This document shows, one piece after another, positions 9,646 to 19,851 of a stretch of 64,000 bases of DNA. The stretch comes from Gloeophyllum trabeum ATCC 11539 (lineage: Eukaryota > Basidiomycota > Agaricomycetes > Gloeophyllales > Gloeophyllaceae): the NCBI RefSeq assembly GCF_000344685.1, contig NW_006920414.1, forward strand, positions 586,463 through 650,462, given 5' to 3'. The notes beneath the pieces are model-generated. The model did no database searches and had not been told where the DNA came from. It saw only the letters and a program-made list of their open reading frames with translations. Numbering within the stretch: the stretch's first letter is position 1; each line of letters begins with the position of its first letter. Made by a program: the position numbers and the translations under genes.

Positions 9646-11579
9646 ATGGATAGCCAGACATCCTCTCCTGACAGGTAAATTGTGCGAGCCTGGGCTTATG
9701 GGCGTGCTGACTTGGTTGCGCGCTTTGCAGAGCAGCCGTTAAGGTCAAGTACTCGAGGAAACACAAGGTGAGTTTGTCTCATCTTCATCGCGGGGTTGGG
9801 AGGCTGAATCGTGAGCGCAGAGGGATAGTAGCACTGTCAGCGTGACACAGTGAGTTGAATAGTGCTGCAACGGGAGGGGGTATCGACATTGATTGCAGGG
9901 GAACATTGGACGGAGGTGAAGCGACGGAGAGCAAGAATGGGGCGGTGGAGACTCCCAGTCAACGAGTGAGTGCCATTGTTTGCTATGGAGATACCGCTGC
10001 GGTCCAGTGCTGTGAAGAGGGGAAAGGGGGGGATCCATGAGGGAGAGCAAAACTGCCCCGATATGCTCCAGTTCCCAAATAGAGATACTGAATTTATTCA
10101 ATTGTAGGGGCCGAAGAAAGTCGATGTGCAGTATGTCCTTGTATCCACTACCAGCTTGATGGTCATTTTCTTATTTCTACCGGCTCGCTAGTCTACCAGG
10201 GCCAGAACCCAGTCCAGCTAGCACCCCTGCCAAAGACAAACTCAAGAGAAAGCGGTCCTCCATCGCCAAACGCGACCCTGCGTATGCCCTCGTATCCCCC
10301 GCCCAATTCCCTTCCAATGACGCTCCTCGTAGATACAAACCCGGCGCAGAGTCTCCTGACGACGACGCCTCCTCGATCGCCGAGTCGTCCACCTCCCTCG
10401 CTCCGCGCATGCGGAGGACGGAGCCGGAGCGCAAGAAGATCTTCGAGGACGACCCGCACTGCGACCAGTTCGAGGAGCACCGCGCGCACTGCTCTAAATG
10501 CGACAAGTGGATCAGTCTGGGCAAGAAGCCCACCTATGCGGTTCGCCCTTGGCTGAATCATATTCAGAGATGCGTGCCTGGGTGCGTCTCGGATTTGTTG
10601 AACCGTCTGCTTCAGCCATGCTTACTATTGTGCTCAGCCGGGAGCAGGCGGCGGTGATGCAGGAGCAGGCAGCGCAGGAGCAGGTAGCGCAGGAGCAGGC
10701 AGCGCAAGAGCAGGCAGCGCAAGAGGAAGCGGAAGAAGAGCAAGAGGCTGAAGACGCAGCCTCCGTCGTAGCGCCTTCTGTAGCTGGGAAGTTGCGTACC
10801 ACGGAAGCAGAGCGGCGCGCTGTGCTCGAAGCGGACCCCATGGTCGCAGAGGCGCGACCGCACGAGGTGTTATGCAAGAACTGTCACAGATGGATCAAGC
10901 TGGCAACTGGCCGAGTGTACGTCCTCGGGAACTGGAATCGTCACAGGGAAAGCTGCGTCGGGAAATCTCAGTCAGCGTCGCTTTCGTCATCCCTGCTTGA
11001 ATGCTATTTGACATGTTAGTATTCCAGGCCCAGCGGTCGCGTCGCAATGGCCCAGCGCAAGTTGAACCTCGTTAACGACCCGCTGGCCCACTCGTTCACC
11101 GCTCGCAGCGTGGAATGTGCATCGTGCGGTGAGACCGTTACGACTGAGAAAGACTCCCCCGACTACGACTTGACCAAATGGCAAGAGCACAAGGGGTCCT
11201 GCGTGAAGTACGTTGCTCGGTAGTGTATTTCGTATCCCCCTGCTCACGTTACCATCCAAGGCGCCCGAGATCGCCTAGGTCCCCGCCTCAGACGAACGGG
11301 ACGTCCACTAAGACCCGAGCCGCGCCGGTATCCCCTCCCTCCGCCCCGGTACGTCCTGCATCCGATGAAACCCCGAAGGAGGTCAGCCCGGACAGAGGCC
11401 AGAAACGCCCGCGGGAAACCGAAGACGGTGATGCAGAGAGCAGGCCGCAAAATCGCCCGCGAACGGCAGACTACGAAGCTCCCCAGCAGGAGGCGCCGGG
11501 CCCTTGGGGCTGGTTCCTCCTGCCTTTCAAAACGTTCATCCGTGGGTTCCGCGAAGGGTTGAGCGGGGGCTCGTCGTAG
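9646..11579 (+). CDS. Protein with three CxxC-x19/20-H-x3-C zinc fingers
   Basis: Unrecognised family; a nucleic-acid-binding role is a guess from the fingers and Lys/Arg-rich ends. Seven exons join without a stop: 9646-9674, 9731-9767, 10108-10130, 10192-10581, 10638-10970, 11028-11207 and 11261-11579, giving 436 residues. Three repeats have the same layout: a lead-in like RRTEPERKKIFEDDP, then CxxC, a 19-20 residue spacer with a conserved Trp three residues before His, then H-x3-C (for example CSKC...WLNHIQRC, CKNC...WNRHRESC, CASC...WQEHKGSC). Between fingers 1 and 2 is a Gln/Glu/Ala pentapeptide repeat. The C-terminus is Pro/Arg-rich and ends in an aromatic amphipathic stretch (WGWFLLPFKTFIRGF). 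The next gene downstream carries a fourth finger of the same kind. Confidence 0.7.
10655..10735 (+). repeat. In-frame 15-bp minisatellite encoding QEQAA-like pentapeptides
   Basis: About five degenerate copies of a 15-base unit (roughly caggcagcgcaggag) run head to tail and are translated as repeats of QEQAA/QEQVA that grade into a Glu-rich segment. The unit keeps the frame, so copy-number change would vary the linker between fingers 1 and 2 without breaking the protein. Confidence 0.85.
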
Positions 11580-12157
11580 AAGTTGTGAATATTTAAGTAA
11601 TATATTCAAGAACTTAAATGTAGGCTGTACTTGACTTCCTCTGGGCTTTAATTCTGCGATACCTCTACTACCCCTTCCGACATTCCTCACTATGTTAGGT
11701 ATTTGGAGTCTTGTTTTCTACTACTACTGGCTTGATTTTGTTTGTACGATACCACTACGTATACGATCTCCCGCTATATACAGTGACTGTTAGAAAAGTA
11801 TCAGCAGGTCGATGGCCTGGAGCGGGATTCAAGATATGCTGTAGAGTGAAAGATTGTGCTCCCATAGGACAGCAACATAACATAGTAGACCGGACGTGAT
11901 AGGCCCAGGTTTGCGTACGCAAAGCGCCACGCCTGTTGTGGACGATTGCGTCGGTGCCCGGAAGTTGCCGATCGAGAGCCTTTCTGGGCCTTTCTCCTGG
12001 CTGTGGCGTAGGTGGGTGCGCTATTATCCTCCTTCGCCCCGTACCACAACCTACCGCCTTCATATCATCTTTCCATTTCTCTATCAATGACTTCCCTGCT
12101 TAATTCCCCGCGTAATACGGCTAGTACCGCTGTAGCTGGCTCGAGGTGAGCGCTTTC
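11580..12157. other. Intergenic region between the two finger genes
   Basis: About 580 bp. The first 30 bases after the stop are AT-rich (tatttaagtaatatattcaa), consistent with 3' end formation. The remainder shows no gene; it probably holds the promoter and leader of the downstream finger gene. Confidence 0.45.
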
Positions 12158-13238
12158 ATGTCTACTTCTGTGCAGAATAACGATGCTGAGCGCCACTGTA
12201 GCTCTGCGACGCCCGGCGCGACGCGTAATGACGCGACATCGCAAGACTCGAGGATCGACGATAGACTGCAGGGCTCATCTTTACACGCGTTGCTGAATGA
12301 CCCGGAGACTGTGCTTACACGGACGAGGTACGCCGCCACAGCCCGAAGGGCATGTGTAGCTTCGCTAACCGAAGACGACATAGTTCCAAGCCCCCCTCAG
12401 AATCCACCGAAACAACCCGTTCATCTCCGTAAGTCCGCCTGCCATATGTTGCCGAAGAGGTCCTCTGACTGTCTTCTGTAGTTCCGCCAATAGTAGTTTT
12501 GTCAGCCGCACCCCCGCTCAGAAGAAGAGGGAGAGGAAGCTCCGAGACGATCCGATGGCAGAAGTGCTAGGGCCCACTGCAGTTGTCTGCAAGCGCTGCT
12601 GGTCGACTATCAAGCTGTCACCGAAGAGCACGTACGATCCTTTCCACTGGAACAAACACAAGGAGCGATGTCTTAAGAGGCCGGAGGCGCTTGTCGAGCA
12701 GAAGAAGCAGGAGGCTAAGGAGAAGGTACGTGACTTCAGTGCTTATATGAGCCGTATTCATTTGCCGCCCACTCAACAGTCGCGGTTCCCCAAATTACAG
12801 ACTTCCTCGCGCTCAGTCTCCGTCTCGAAAGCCTCCTCGCCCAAGGAGTGCACTCCCCCTCCCCTCACACCCGACTCCGACGAAGACCGCAGCAGCTTCG
12901 ACCACCTCAAAGAGGAGTCGCCCGCGCCTGACCTCTCACCCTCGCTCCACATCCGCGAGCCCGATCCCGAGGTCGAGGACTACCTCTCGCGCTCGCACCG
13001 CAAGATCATCCGCGAGCTCCCGCCGCTCAGCCCAGAGGACTGGAAGAACTGGAGCTGGTCGCACCTCAAGCGCCCCGTGTGGGACCAGTCGACGATGTTC
13101 CACCTGAGCACCAACGACGGCGACGAGGACGACCTGCTGATGCGGGATATGTCGGATCGCCAGGTGTGCTTGCACCAGGTGTCGAACATGCGCTCGACGT
13201 CCGTCAACGAACCCCCCACGGCGCGGGATATCTCATGA
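12158..13238 (+). CDS. Single CxxC-x19-H-x3-C finger protein, neighbour paralogue
   Basis: Same unrecognised finger family as the upstream gene. Exons 12158-12327, 12384-12428 and 12482-13238 join in frame. A further in-frame 54-nt intron with GT/AG ends may lie at 12726-12779. The single finger starts CKRCWSTIKL and ends HWNKHKERC, preceded by KKRERKLRDDPMAE, the same lead-in as in the neighbour. The C-terminal part is Ser/Pro/acidic with a tryptophan-containing segment PLSPEDWKNWSWSHLKRP that looks structured. A longer first exon from an ATG at 12087 also exists, but its frame breaks at the splice site, so 12158 was chosen. Function unknown. Confidence 0.65.
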
Positions 13239-13790
13239 TTTATTCTTCCTTGCTGCTTTGTTGTGCTATCATTGATCGCTCTGTCGTCGCTTTGCGTTGT
13301 ATTCTAACTATTATACTTATAGTCGTAATGTCGATCTAATGTAGCGCGGGCATGTTGTATATATTTTCCGTCTCTGTCACTTGCTTAGACGTCACTCTCC
13401 TCTGTTCCCGGTACCATTTACATGTAATTCTCCTGCATAGCTTGGTTCGGACTTCGATGTATCATAGTGTTTTCCCCGAGACCACTAGGGTGTCGTTGTA
13501 AAATCCTAATCTAAACATCAATTCGGGTTTCATTATCACTTGTACACTTATATGCTATTATGCTATAATGATCACGGGCAAGAGTGGTGGTCGCGAATCG
13601 CGGAGAGTCAGCGAGAACGTAGGATGACAGGGGTACGATACATGCAGGCTAGCCCGCTGCTCCAGGGCCGGTAACGTCCTCCCCGTCGTCATCAAGAGGA
13701 GGTCGGGTGATCCCACTAAACAACAGAAGTCAGGCCGCGCATCACAAATACCAAACAGAGTCAAGACCGACCTGGCAAGCATCTCTCGGA
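13239..13790. other. Convergent 3' intergenic region
   Basis: About 550 bp between the stops of the plus-strand finger gene and the minus-strand sirtuin. AT-rich, with no open frame that resembles a gene. Confidence 0.5.
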
Positions 13791-15349
13791 TTACAGGATC
13801 TTCGACTGCTCGTACACCTCTACACCGCTATCAACTTGAGCAAGTCAGTATGCAGGAAGAGGGACTTACACGAGGGCCTTGACCACTTCCCGAAGGACGG
13901 CACTCGTAGGGAGGTCTATCTTGTCCAACTCTGCTATGCTATCCGCGCGGGTGGGGCCGACGTTGAGCATCAGCACGGGCTTCTTCAGCTGAAGCGCGTG
14001 TTTGAGTAGTCTACACAATCGGGATGTGTATTAGTATCCATATGTGCTTAGAGACAGGAGGCGTGATACCTGAACGCGGAGTAGGTGGCTAGGGTGGTCC
14101 CGACGACGAACAACCTGTCGCCTTTCTCGACGTCCTCAAACCTGGGGTAAAGTTGTCAACAACAGCGGAGAGTGGGAGGGTGGCTGGGTGTGCGTACGAT
14201 CTTTCGCGTACTTGCTGGCGGATAGACTCGCCGAAGAAGATCACCTCTGGCTTGAGCTGGGGCAGGGGACGGTAATCAGCCACAATACTCGCAAAGTATC
14301 CGGCTTAATGCTATACTCACCACGGAGTTCCGCCGCCCTTCCAGCATGCAAGACGGGCAGTGGGGCACCACGAAGGTTTCGTACTCCACGCCCTCCAAGA
14401 CGACCTATAGACACGCCGTGAACACAAGCAGGCAGGGCGAGTAAATGAACAGATTTACGTCGCCGTCCGGGTTAGTCCGTGGCTGCCGCCCCGTCCGCTC
14501 GAGGTCGTCCGCGTACGCTTTCCACTGCGGGTTCGCCGCGGACAGCCAGTCCTGGAACGTCTCGCGGTCGACTGTGTGCCCGTGATTGCAGTGGACTTTC
14601 TGCCACCACCACGTCAACCAGCAAGCGAGGAAAGGAAAGAAAATAGCGCGCATACATGCAGCGTCCCGTGTAGCTCGAGGATCCGCTCCCGCAAGCGTGC
14701 CTCATCCCAGACGCCCCGGAGCGCCTTGTGGTGCAGCCCGTCTACATTCTGTGTGATCAACCGCGGTACGAGGCCGGCATACTGCAGGGCGGCGAGGGCG
14801 TAGTGCGTCGTGTTCGGGAGGGCGTCGCGGACCGGAGGATAGCCCAGATACGAGCGTAGCCTTCGTGCATTATGCCTCTTAAGTTACCACACAGGAACGT
14901 AAGGAGTTGCAGCCTCACCAGTATCTCTGCCTGGATGTACACTGGTAAGCGTAGGCATGTCGGAATAACAGGAATGTACGCACCGGAACGCGTACCCCCG
15001 CGGGGTCTCGTCTATGAGTTCATGGTACTTCCCATCATCCGTTAGGACGCCTCCCCGCCGCATATACCTTGCACACTCACGAAAATCGGCCTTCACTAGC
15101 ACTCAGCTCATTACCTCCTGCATATAGCTAACCAACGCACTTGTAGTTCGGGTTCGTGTACCGCCCATCCTTGCCTCTATACGCCCTGATCCCGGAGTCG
15201 ACGCTGACGCCTGCGCCTGTTATGACTGTTGCATTCCCAGGAGCGAGAAACGTGGATATGCGCTCGATGGCGGCGGGGAGGGAGGGGGCGGGTGAGCTGC
15301 CTGCGGCTGCGAGGATAGCTTGGGGGATGCCCGGGACGGAGACGCGCAT
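13791..15349 (-). CDS. Sirtuin (SIR2 family NAD-dependent protein deacylase)
   Basis: NAD-dependent deacetylase/deacylase; the sequence most resembles class II/SIRT4-like fungal members. In order on the minus strand: NAD-binding loop [18 protein letters not shown] near 15210-15240, [27 protein letters not shown] with the NAD-contacting Asn-Val-Asp, LHGTLHKVHC with the catalytic His, [14 protein letters not shown], and [14 protein letters not shown] near the C-terminus. The final exon reads [11 protein letters not shown] before the stop at 13791. The ATG at 15349 gives [11 protein letters not shown]. At least seven short introns are implied. The first half of the zinc site is CNHGH rather than CxxC. 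It shares a 149-bp intergenic region with PEX7. A mitochondrial targeting peptide is not obvious. Confidence 0.88.
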
Positions 15350-15498
15350 GTGAAAAGAGCTCGAGGACGCGGGGGACGGTGGCGTCAACCTTGCACTCGG
15401 ACGATACGTGCTGCCTGCAGAACACGGCGGCGAACTACCACGAAAAAACGAACGGCGACGACTGAAGGCGGTCCACGACACAGACGCAACGGAGCGCG
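15350..15498. promoter_or_regulatory. Short divergent promoter between sirtuin and PEX7
   Basis: Only 149 bp separate the two start codons, so both transcription units must use overlapping upstream DNA. No TATA box is evident. Coupled expression is inference. Confidence 0.5.
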
Positions 15499-16775
15499 AT
15501 GAGCAGGCCCCCTCCGGCGATGCTGCAGACCCCGGGCTTCGCGCACTACGCTCTCGCCTGGTCCCCCTTCCACACGACCCGCCTCGCCGTCGCCTCCTCC
15601 GCAAACTACGGCCTCGTCGGGAACGGGCGTCTGCACCTCGTCTCTGTATCACCCGGGCCCGGCGGCGTCCCCGCCTTGGGCCTCGACAAATAGTACGTCT
15701 GCCCAGCAACCCCCAGTACAGTCGCATCGGAATCGGACCATTGATGATGAAGACGGCAGCTATGAAACGCAGGATGGGCTATACGACGTCGCGTGGTCGG
15801 AGGTGCACGAGAACCAGCTCGTCACTGCGAGCGGCGACGGGTCGATACGCCTGTGGGACGTGATGCTGAATGTGCGTCTTCCCGGTGCGTGCGGGTTAAT
15901 GGCAATCAATAATGCAAGTGCCTGGCTCGCGTCCTAGGATCTGCCTATCCGTGCGTGGCAGGAGCATACGAGGGAGGTTTTCTCGGTCGACTGGTCGAAT
16001 GTGCAGAAGGATCTCTTTGTGTCCTCGTCGTGGGACGGGAATGTGAAGCTGGTGCGTCGAGCAACTGCTGCACCCGACCAACGAGCTGAAGACGGTACTA
16101 GTGGTCCCCGGAGCGTCCGCGCTCGATAACTACCCTGCACGCGCACCACTCCTGTGTCTACCAAGCCCTCTTCTCCCCCCACCAACCCGATATCATCGCG
16201 ACGTGCTCAACCGACGGCACCATGAAACTCTTCGACCTCCGTGCCCCCTCCTACGCCCCCACCCTCCCCTCAACCAACTTCAGCACCCCGCTCGCCGCGG
16301 CCGCCCTCACCGTGCCCGCGTCCACGACCGAAGTGCTCACGCTCGACTGGAACAAGTACCGGCCGTTCGTGCTCGCGAGCGCGGGCGTCGACAAGGGCGT
16401 GAAGGTGTGGGACTGCCGGATGGCGAAGACAGGCGGGGAGGGCGTGGGGGGCGTGTGCGAGGTCGCGCTCGCCGGGCACGAGTACGCGGTGCGCAAGGTG
16501 CAGTGGAGCCCGCACCGGCCGGACGTGCTCGCGAGTGCGAGCTATGACATGACCTGCAGAGTGTAAGTGGATGTTCTCTCGCGGTACGTCGAGTGCTAAT
16601 TTGGATTTCACCGCTGGATAGATGGACCACCACGCCGCCGTCTGGCCGGTCGCATTTGCTACATATCCATGACCCGCACACAGAGTTTGTCGTCGGATGT
16701 GCTTGGTCTCTGTATGAGGAAGGTGTGTTGGCGAGCTGTAGCTGGGACTGCAGAGTCAATGTATTCCGTGTATAA
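15499..16775 (+). CDS. PEX7: Peroxin 7, PTS2 import receptor (WD40 protein)
   Basis: Cytosolic receptor that binds PTS2-signal proteins and carries them to the peroxisome docking complex. Exons 15499-15692, 15760-15871, 15938-16051, 16102-16562 and 16622-16775 join to 344 residues, close to the usual PEX7 length. WD repeats are visible throughout: [60 protein letters not shown] and [13 protein letters not shown] at the very end. The N-terminal [20 protein letters not shown] is the typical PEX7 first blade, and [20 protein letters not shown] is also characteristic. Just downstream begins a broken copy of the GlcNAc kinase. Confidence 0.9.
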
Positions 16776-18021
16776 CGTACACAACAATCTGATCCTTCCT
16801 TTTCGGCGGCGTTGTTTGGCAGCAGCTTTGGATCCTGTAACAGTGTCACAGATCCCCGCCGATCGTTACACACAACCGTCGAGACGGTATGTATATGCTC
16901 GACGCTGACTGTCGCTGGACGCCCGACATAAGAGCAGCCAAAGGTGCCCCGCCGCCCTTGAACGCCATGGCCCTCCACCACTGCATCGACTACTGCGGCT
17001 CCAAGACCTCTGTCGTTGCTAGATGCGCTGCAGGAGGAGGGGCATGTGCTCCGTGGAGCTTGTTGAAGAGGCGACGACGATGCAGCTGCCGGTTGAGAGG
17101 GTCAGATCTGGTATGATCATCATTTTTCGCGTCTTTGGCTGGCACTCATCCATTCTTCGCATTAGGATTCTATGCATCTTAGACTATCAGGTTACCAACA
17201 GATTCGGATATGGACAGGCCTCCTGACAATCGTCTCGTGTGCGCGGCGTGGACAAAGGTCCCAACGACCGTTCGGTCTAGGACTAGTGTCTATACGCCCA
17301 TCCTTTGGAGCGTGTGAGGTAGGGAGCTTATACTCGTCCAGCCGTAGAGGATAAGATGTAATGGTCCTGTCAGCATCTTGAAAGCGGATATCGTGACGCC
17401 GAAGTACCCCTGCTTCGACTTCCACACCATCATCGTACATGTTTGCATCATGATTCCCAAGCATCGGTTACAGGTGTCCTCCGCACTTGATCCTAATCAG
17501 CGACTCCGAATATCGTTTTCTATCGACATGGAAGGCATTCAAGCTGTTCTACATACACTAGCACATTCATACATATACATATATTCCAAGAAACGAGTCC
17601 AAGAATCACTTGCAAGCGAAGGGTATCATATAGGGTCATCTTTGTCGTGAAAGTGCGCGGCGTCCTAGGATGAGTGTCCAGTACCGTGTAAACCGGGTGA
17701 TGAGTTGATTGGATGGGTCCCGCAGAAGCGCGAGCATTGTCTAGTCCAGCTCTTCGTCCGAAAGGGGGAGTACCGGAAGGGAAGCCGGACAAGCTTCTGA
17801 GAGAGTAATTGAGGAGTTGGTCGAGGAATGAAGTTGTCGCCAAAAGCGCACAAGTAGTTTCGGAAGCGTGGCTGCCGAAGGGGCATCCCCTGTACCAGAC
17901 AGGGGATCCTGCACGGCGCCGACGCTGAGGTTCGCGGAATCAGAGGAACACGAGTTCAAGGTCCACGTAAGATAGAGAAGGGGATCACATATCGTCCATG
18001 GTGATGTCTTGTTCTTTAAAG
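16600..18021. repeat. Arm B of the inverted segmental duplication
   Basis: Reverse complement of 1-2600, diverged and with internal loss. It includes the PEX7 3' end, the start and 3' flank of the GlcNAc kinase but not its body, and the block at about 17870-18021, which matches the first 150 bases of the window nearly base for base (for example tcgtccatggtgatgtcttg against caagacatcaccatggacga). Confidence 0.8.
16900..17190 (+). pseudogene. Deleted GlcNAc kinase copy
   Basis: An ATG at 16966 opens MALHHCIDYCGSKTSVVA, the counterpart of MALYLCVDCGGSKTSAV in the intact kinase at 2229. The likeness stops near 17045. From about 17158 the sequence again matches the intact gene's 3' flank (taggattctatgcatct against taggattatatttt...atgcatct). 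About 1 kb of coding sequence is therefore missing, and the phosphate-1 loop Gly-Gly has become Cys-Gly. It cannot encode a kinase. Confidence 0.8.
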
Positions 18022-18445
18022 TGCGCGGCGTCCTAAAATGAGTGGCCAGTACCGTTTAAACCGTGTGGTGATATGACTTCGAAAGGTCTCGTGGAAGCTT
18101 CAGTTGCGCGAGTATGTAGGCCGGGCAACTTCGGCGGCCTCAACGTATTCAGACTGCTCGAACTGCGGAAACGTGGCCGCCGAAGGGGCTTGCCCTGTGC
18201 CAGACAGGGAATCCTGCACGGCGCCGATGCTGAGGTTCAGGAGATGGGTCCGAGTTCCACTTGAGAGGGAGGTTTTCCATGTTCATATCTTGTTCGTTAA
18301 AAGTGCGCGGCGTCCTATAATGAATGTCCAGTACCGTATAAACCATGTGATGAGATGACTTCGAGGGTCCCAGGTCGCCAGCTTGCAGATCATACAAGTA
18401 CGGTGACCTCACGGGATGTCGTCCAACTCACACCGGTAGTTGCCA
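17650..18445. repeat. Degenerate tandem array with units of about 280-370 bp
   Basis: Three units start with nearly the same 50 bases, gtgcgcggcgtcct...gtccagtaccgt...aaacc, at about 17652, 18020 and 18302. The two complete units also share cctgcacggcgccgacgctgaggtt, which resembles coding DNA of the neighbouring minus-strand gene at 19255-19285 (reading SVGAVEDP). Each unit therefore seems to contain a decayed piece of that gene. An inverted copy of one unit is at 1-375. The array runs into the assembly gap. Confidence 0.75.
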
Positions 18446-19851
18446 NNNNNNNNNNNNNNNNNNNNNNNNNNNNNNNNNNNNNNNNNNNNNNNNNNNNNNN
18501 NNNNNNNNNNNNNNNNNNNNNNNNNNNNNNNNNNNNNNNNNNNNNNNNNNNNNNNNNNNNNNNNNNNNNNNNNNNNNNNNNNNNNNNNNNNNNNNNNNNN
18601 NNNNNNNNNNNNNNNNNNNNNNNNNNNNNNNNNNNNNNNNNNNNNNNNNNNNNNNNNNNNNNNNNNNNNNNNNNNNNNNNNNNNNNNNNNNNNNNNNNNN
18701 NNNNNNNNNNNNNNNNNNNNNNNNNNNNNNNNNNNNNNNNNNNNNNNNNNNNNNNNNNNNNNNNNNNNNNNNNNNNNNNNNNNNNNNNNNNNNNNNNNNN
18801 NNNNNNNNNNNNNNNNNNNNNNNNNNNNNNNNNNNNNNNNNNNNNNNNNNNNNNNNNNNNNNNNNNNNNNNNNNNNNNNNNNNNNNNNNNNNNNNNNNNN
18901 NNNNNNNNNNNNNNNNNNNNNNNNNNNNNNNNNNNNNNNNNNNNNNNNNNNNNNNNNNNNNNNNNNNNNNNNNNNNNNNNNNNNNNNNNNNNNNNNNAGG
19001 TCCGGAGGCTTGGGCTGCTTGTCGTGCTCCCAGACGCGGTTCCGATGGCGAACCACTTCAGGGTTGTCGGGCGAAGCGATCCTGGCCTCCTTCTTCCTTC
19101 GAGCCTCCCGTGCAGTCTCCCACACCATGTCGAAGACGAGGGCGCGCTGCAGGGCTTCCCGCTGGGCCTCGAGGCGAGCAATCCTCCGCGCCGCCCTTCG
19201 CTTCCTGCGGGACTCGCGAAGCACAGCGAAGATGGGGTCAATGTAGTCGGGGTCCTCCACGGCGCCGACGCTGACGAATTCAAGGGAGGGCACCGGTGGG
19301 AGCTGTTCGAAGTTGGCATCCTCGTCGATGCCGCTGATGAAGTCGAGGTGATGTTCTTCATAGTTCTGTAAATCATGGACATTAGGATAGGTGACATCAG
19401 CTATGCAGCCTGGACATACGTCGTCATCACTAGCCCAGGAGGAAGAGCGGGCGTCCCCAGGGTTGTCGATGGTGTCGTAGATGGTGTCGTAATAGAATTG
19501 AATACCAGGGGAGAGTTCAGAGTGAGGCGTCCTAGAGCGAGAGAACCGATAGACGATAGTAAAACCAAAGACGAGCAGAATGATGCTCCCCAGTATGCAG
19601 GCGGGAACAAAGGCCTTGACCGGGGAGTATCCGTCACTGTTCGAGTACACTGATGCGCGTGGGCCGTCCAATAGGAAGACCGTAGGAGGCGCATCGAGCG
19701 AAGGAGCAAGTGCATAGCCGAACAGGAAGCAGTAGAGCCGTCGAAGAGCAGGAGAGATACTGCGAAGTACGCGAGACAGCAGGTCAACACCCGAGAGGAG
19801 GTGGACCGCGTCGAAGAGGCTGCCAGTGTGAGTGCTGGAGAGCGAAGACAT
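18409..19851 (-). CDS. Single-pass membrane protein of unknown function, interrupted by the gap
   Basis: Unrecognised. The ATG at 19851 opens a frame that stays open to the gap. Visible features: an N-terminal segment SGVDLLSRVLRSISPALRRL, one strong transmembrane helix (ACILGSIILLVFGFTIVY) about 90 residues in, a Ser/acidic region, and a coiled-coil-like Arg/Glu-rich stretch (RESRRKRRAARRIARLEAQR) just before the gap. The part after the gap (18409-18445) is too short to prove it belongs to the same frame. A fragment of the same gene family lies at 42342-42540 on the same strand, and pieces lie in the tandem array. Confidence 0.5.
   Translation of the reverse strand: MSSLSSTHTGSLFDAVHLLSGVDLLSRVLRSISPALRRLYCFLFGYALAPSLDAPPTVFLLDGPRASVYSNSDGYSPVKAFVPACILGSIILLVFGFTIVYRFSRSRTPHSELSPGIQFYYDTIYDTIDNPGDARSSSWASDDDVCPGCIADVTYPNVHDLQNYEEHHLDFISGIDEDANFEQLPPVPSLEFVSVGAVEDPDYIDPIFAVLRESRRKRRAARRIARLEAQREALQRALVFDMVWETAREARRKKEARIASPDNPEVVRHRNRVWEHDKQPKPPDXXXXXXXXXXXXXXXXXXXXXXXXXXXXXXXXXXXXXXXXXXXXXXXXXXXXXXXXXXXXXXXXXXXXXXXXXXXXXXXXXXXXXXXXXXXXXXXXXXXXXXXXXXXXXXXXXXXXXXXXXXXXXXXXXXXXXXXXXXXXXXXXXXXXXXXXXXXXXXXXXXXXXXXXXXXXXXXXXXXXXXXXXGNYRCELDDIP
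18446..18997. other. Assembly gap (552 N)
   Basis: A run of N directly after the tandem array. The true length and content are unknown; the adjacent repeats probably caused the assembly break. Confidence 1.

Noticed and set aside
18355..19371. Plus-strand 338-codon frame across the gap
   Set aside because: It is open mainly because N codons have no stops; the flanking residues resemble nothing and the minus-strand frame has the TM helix.
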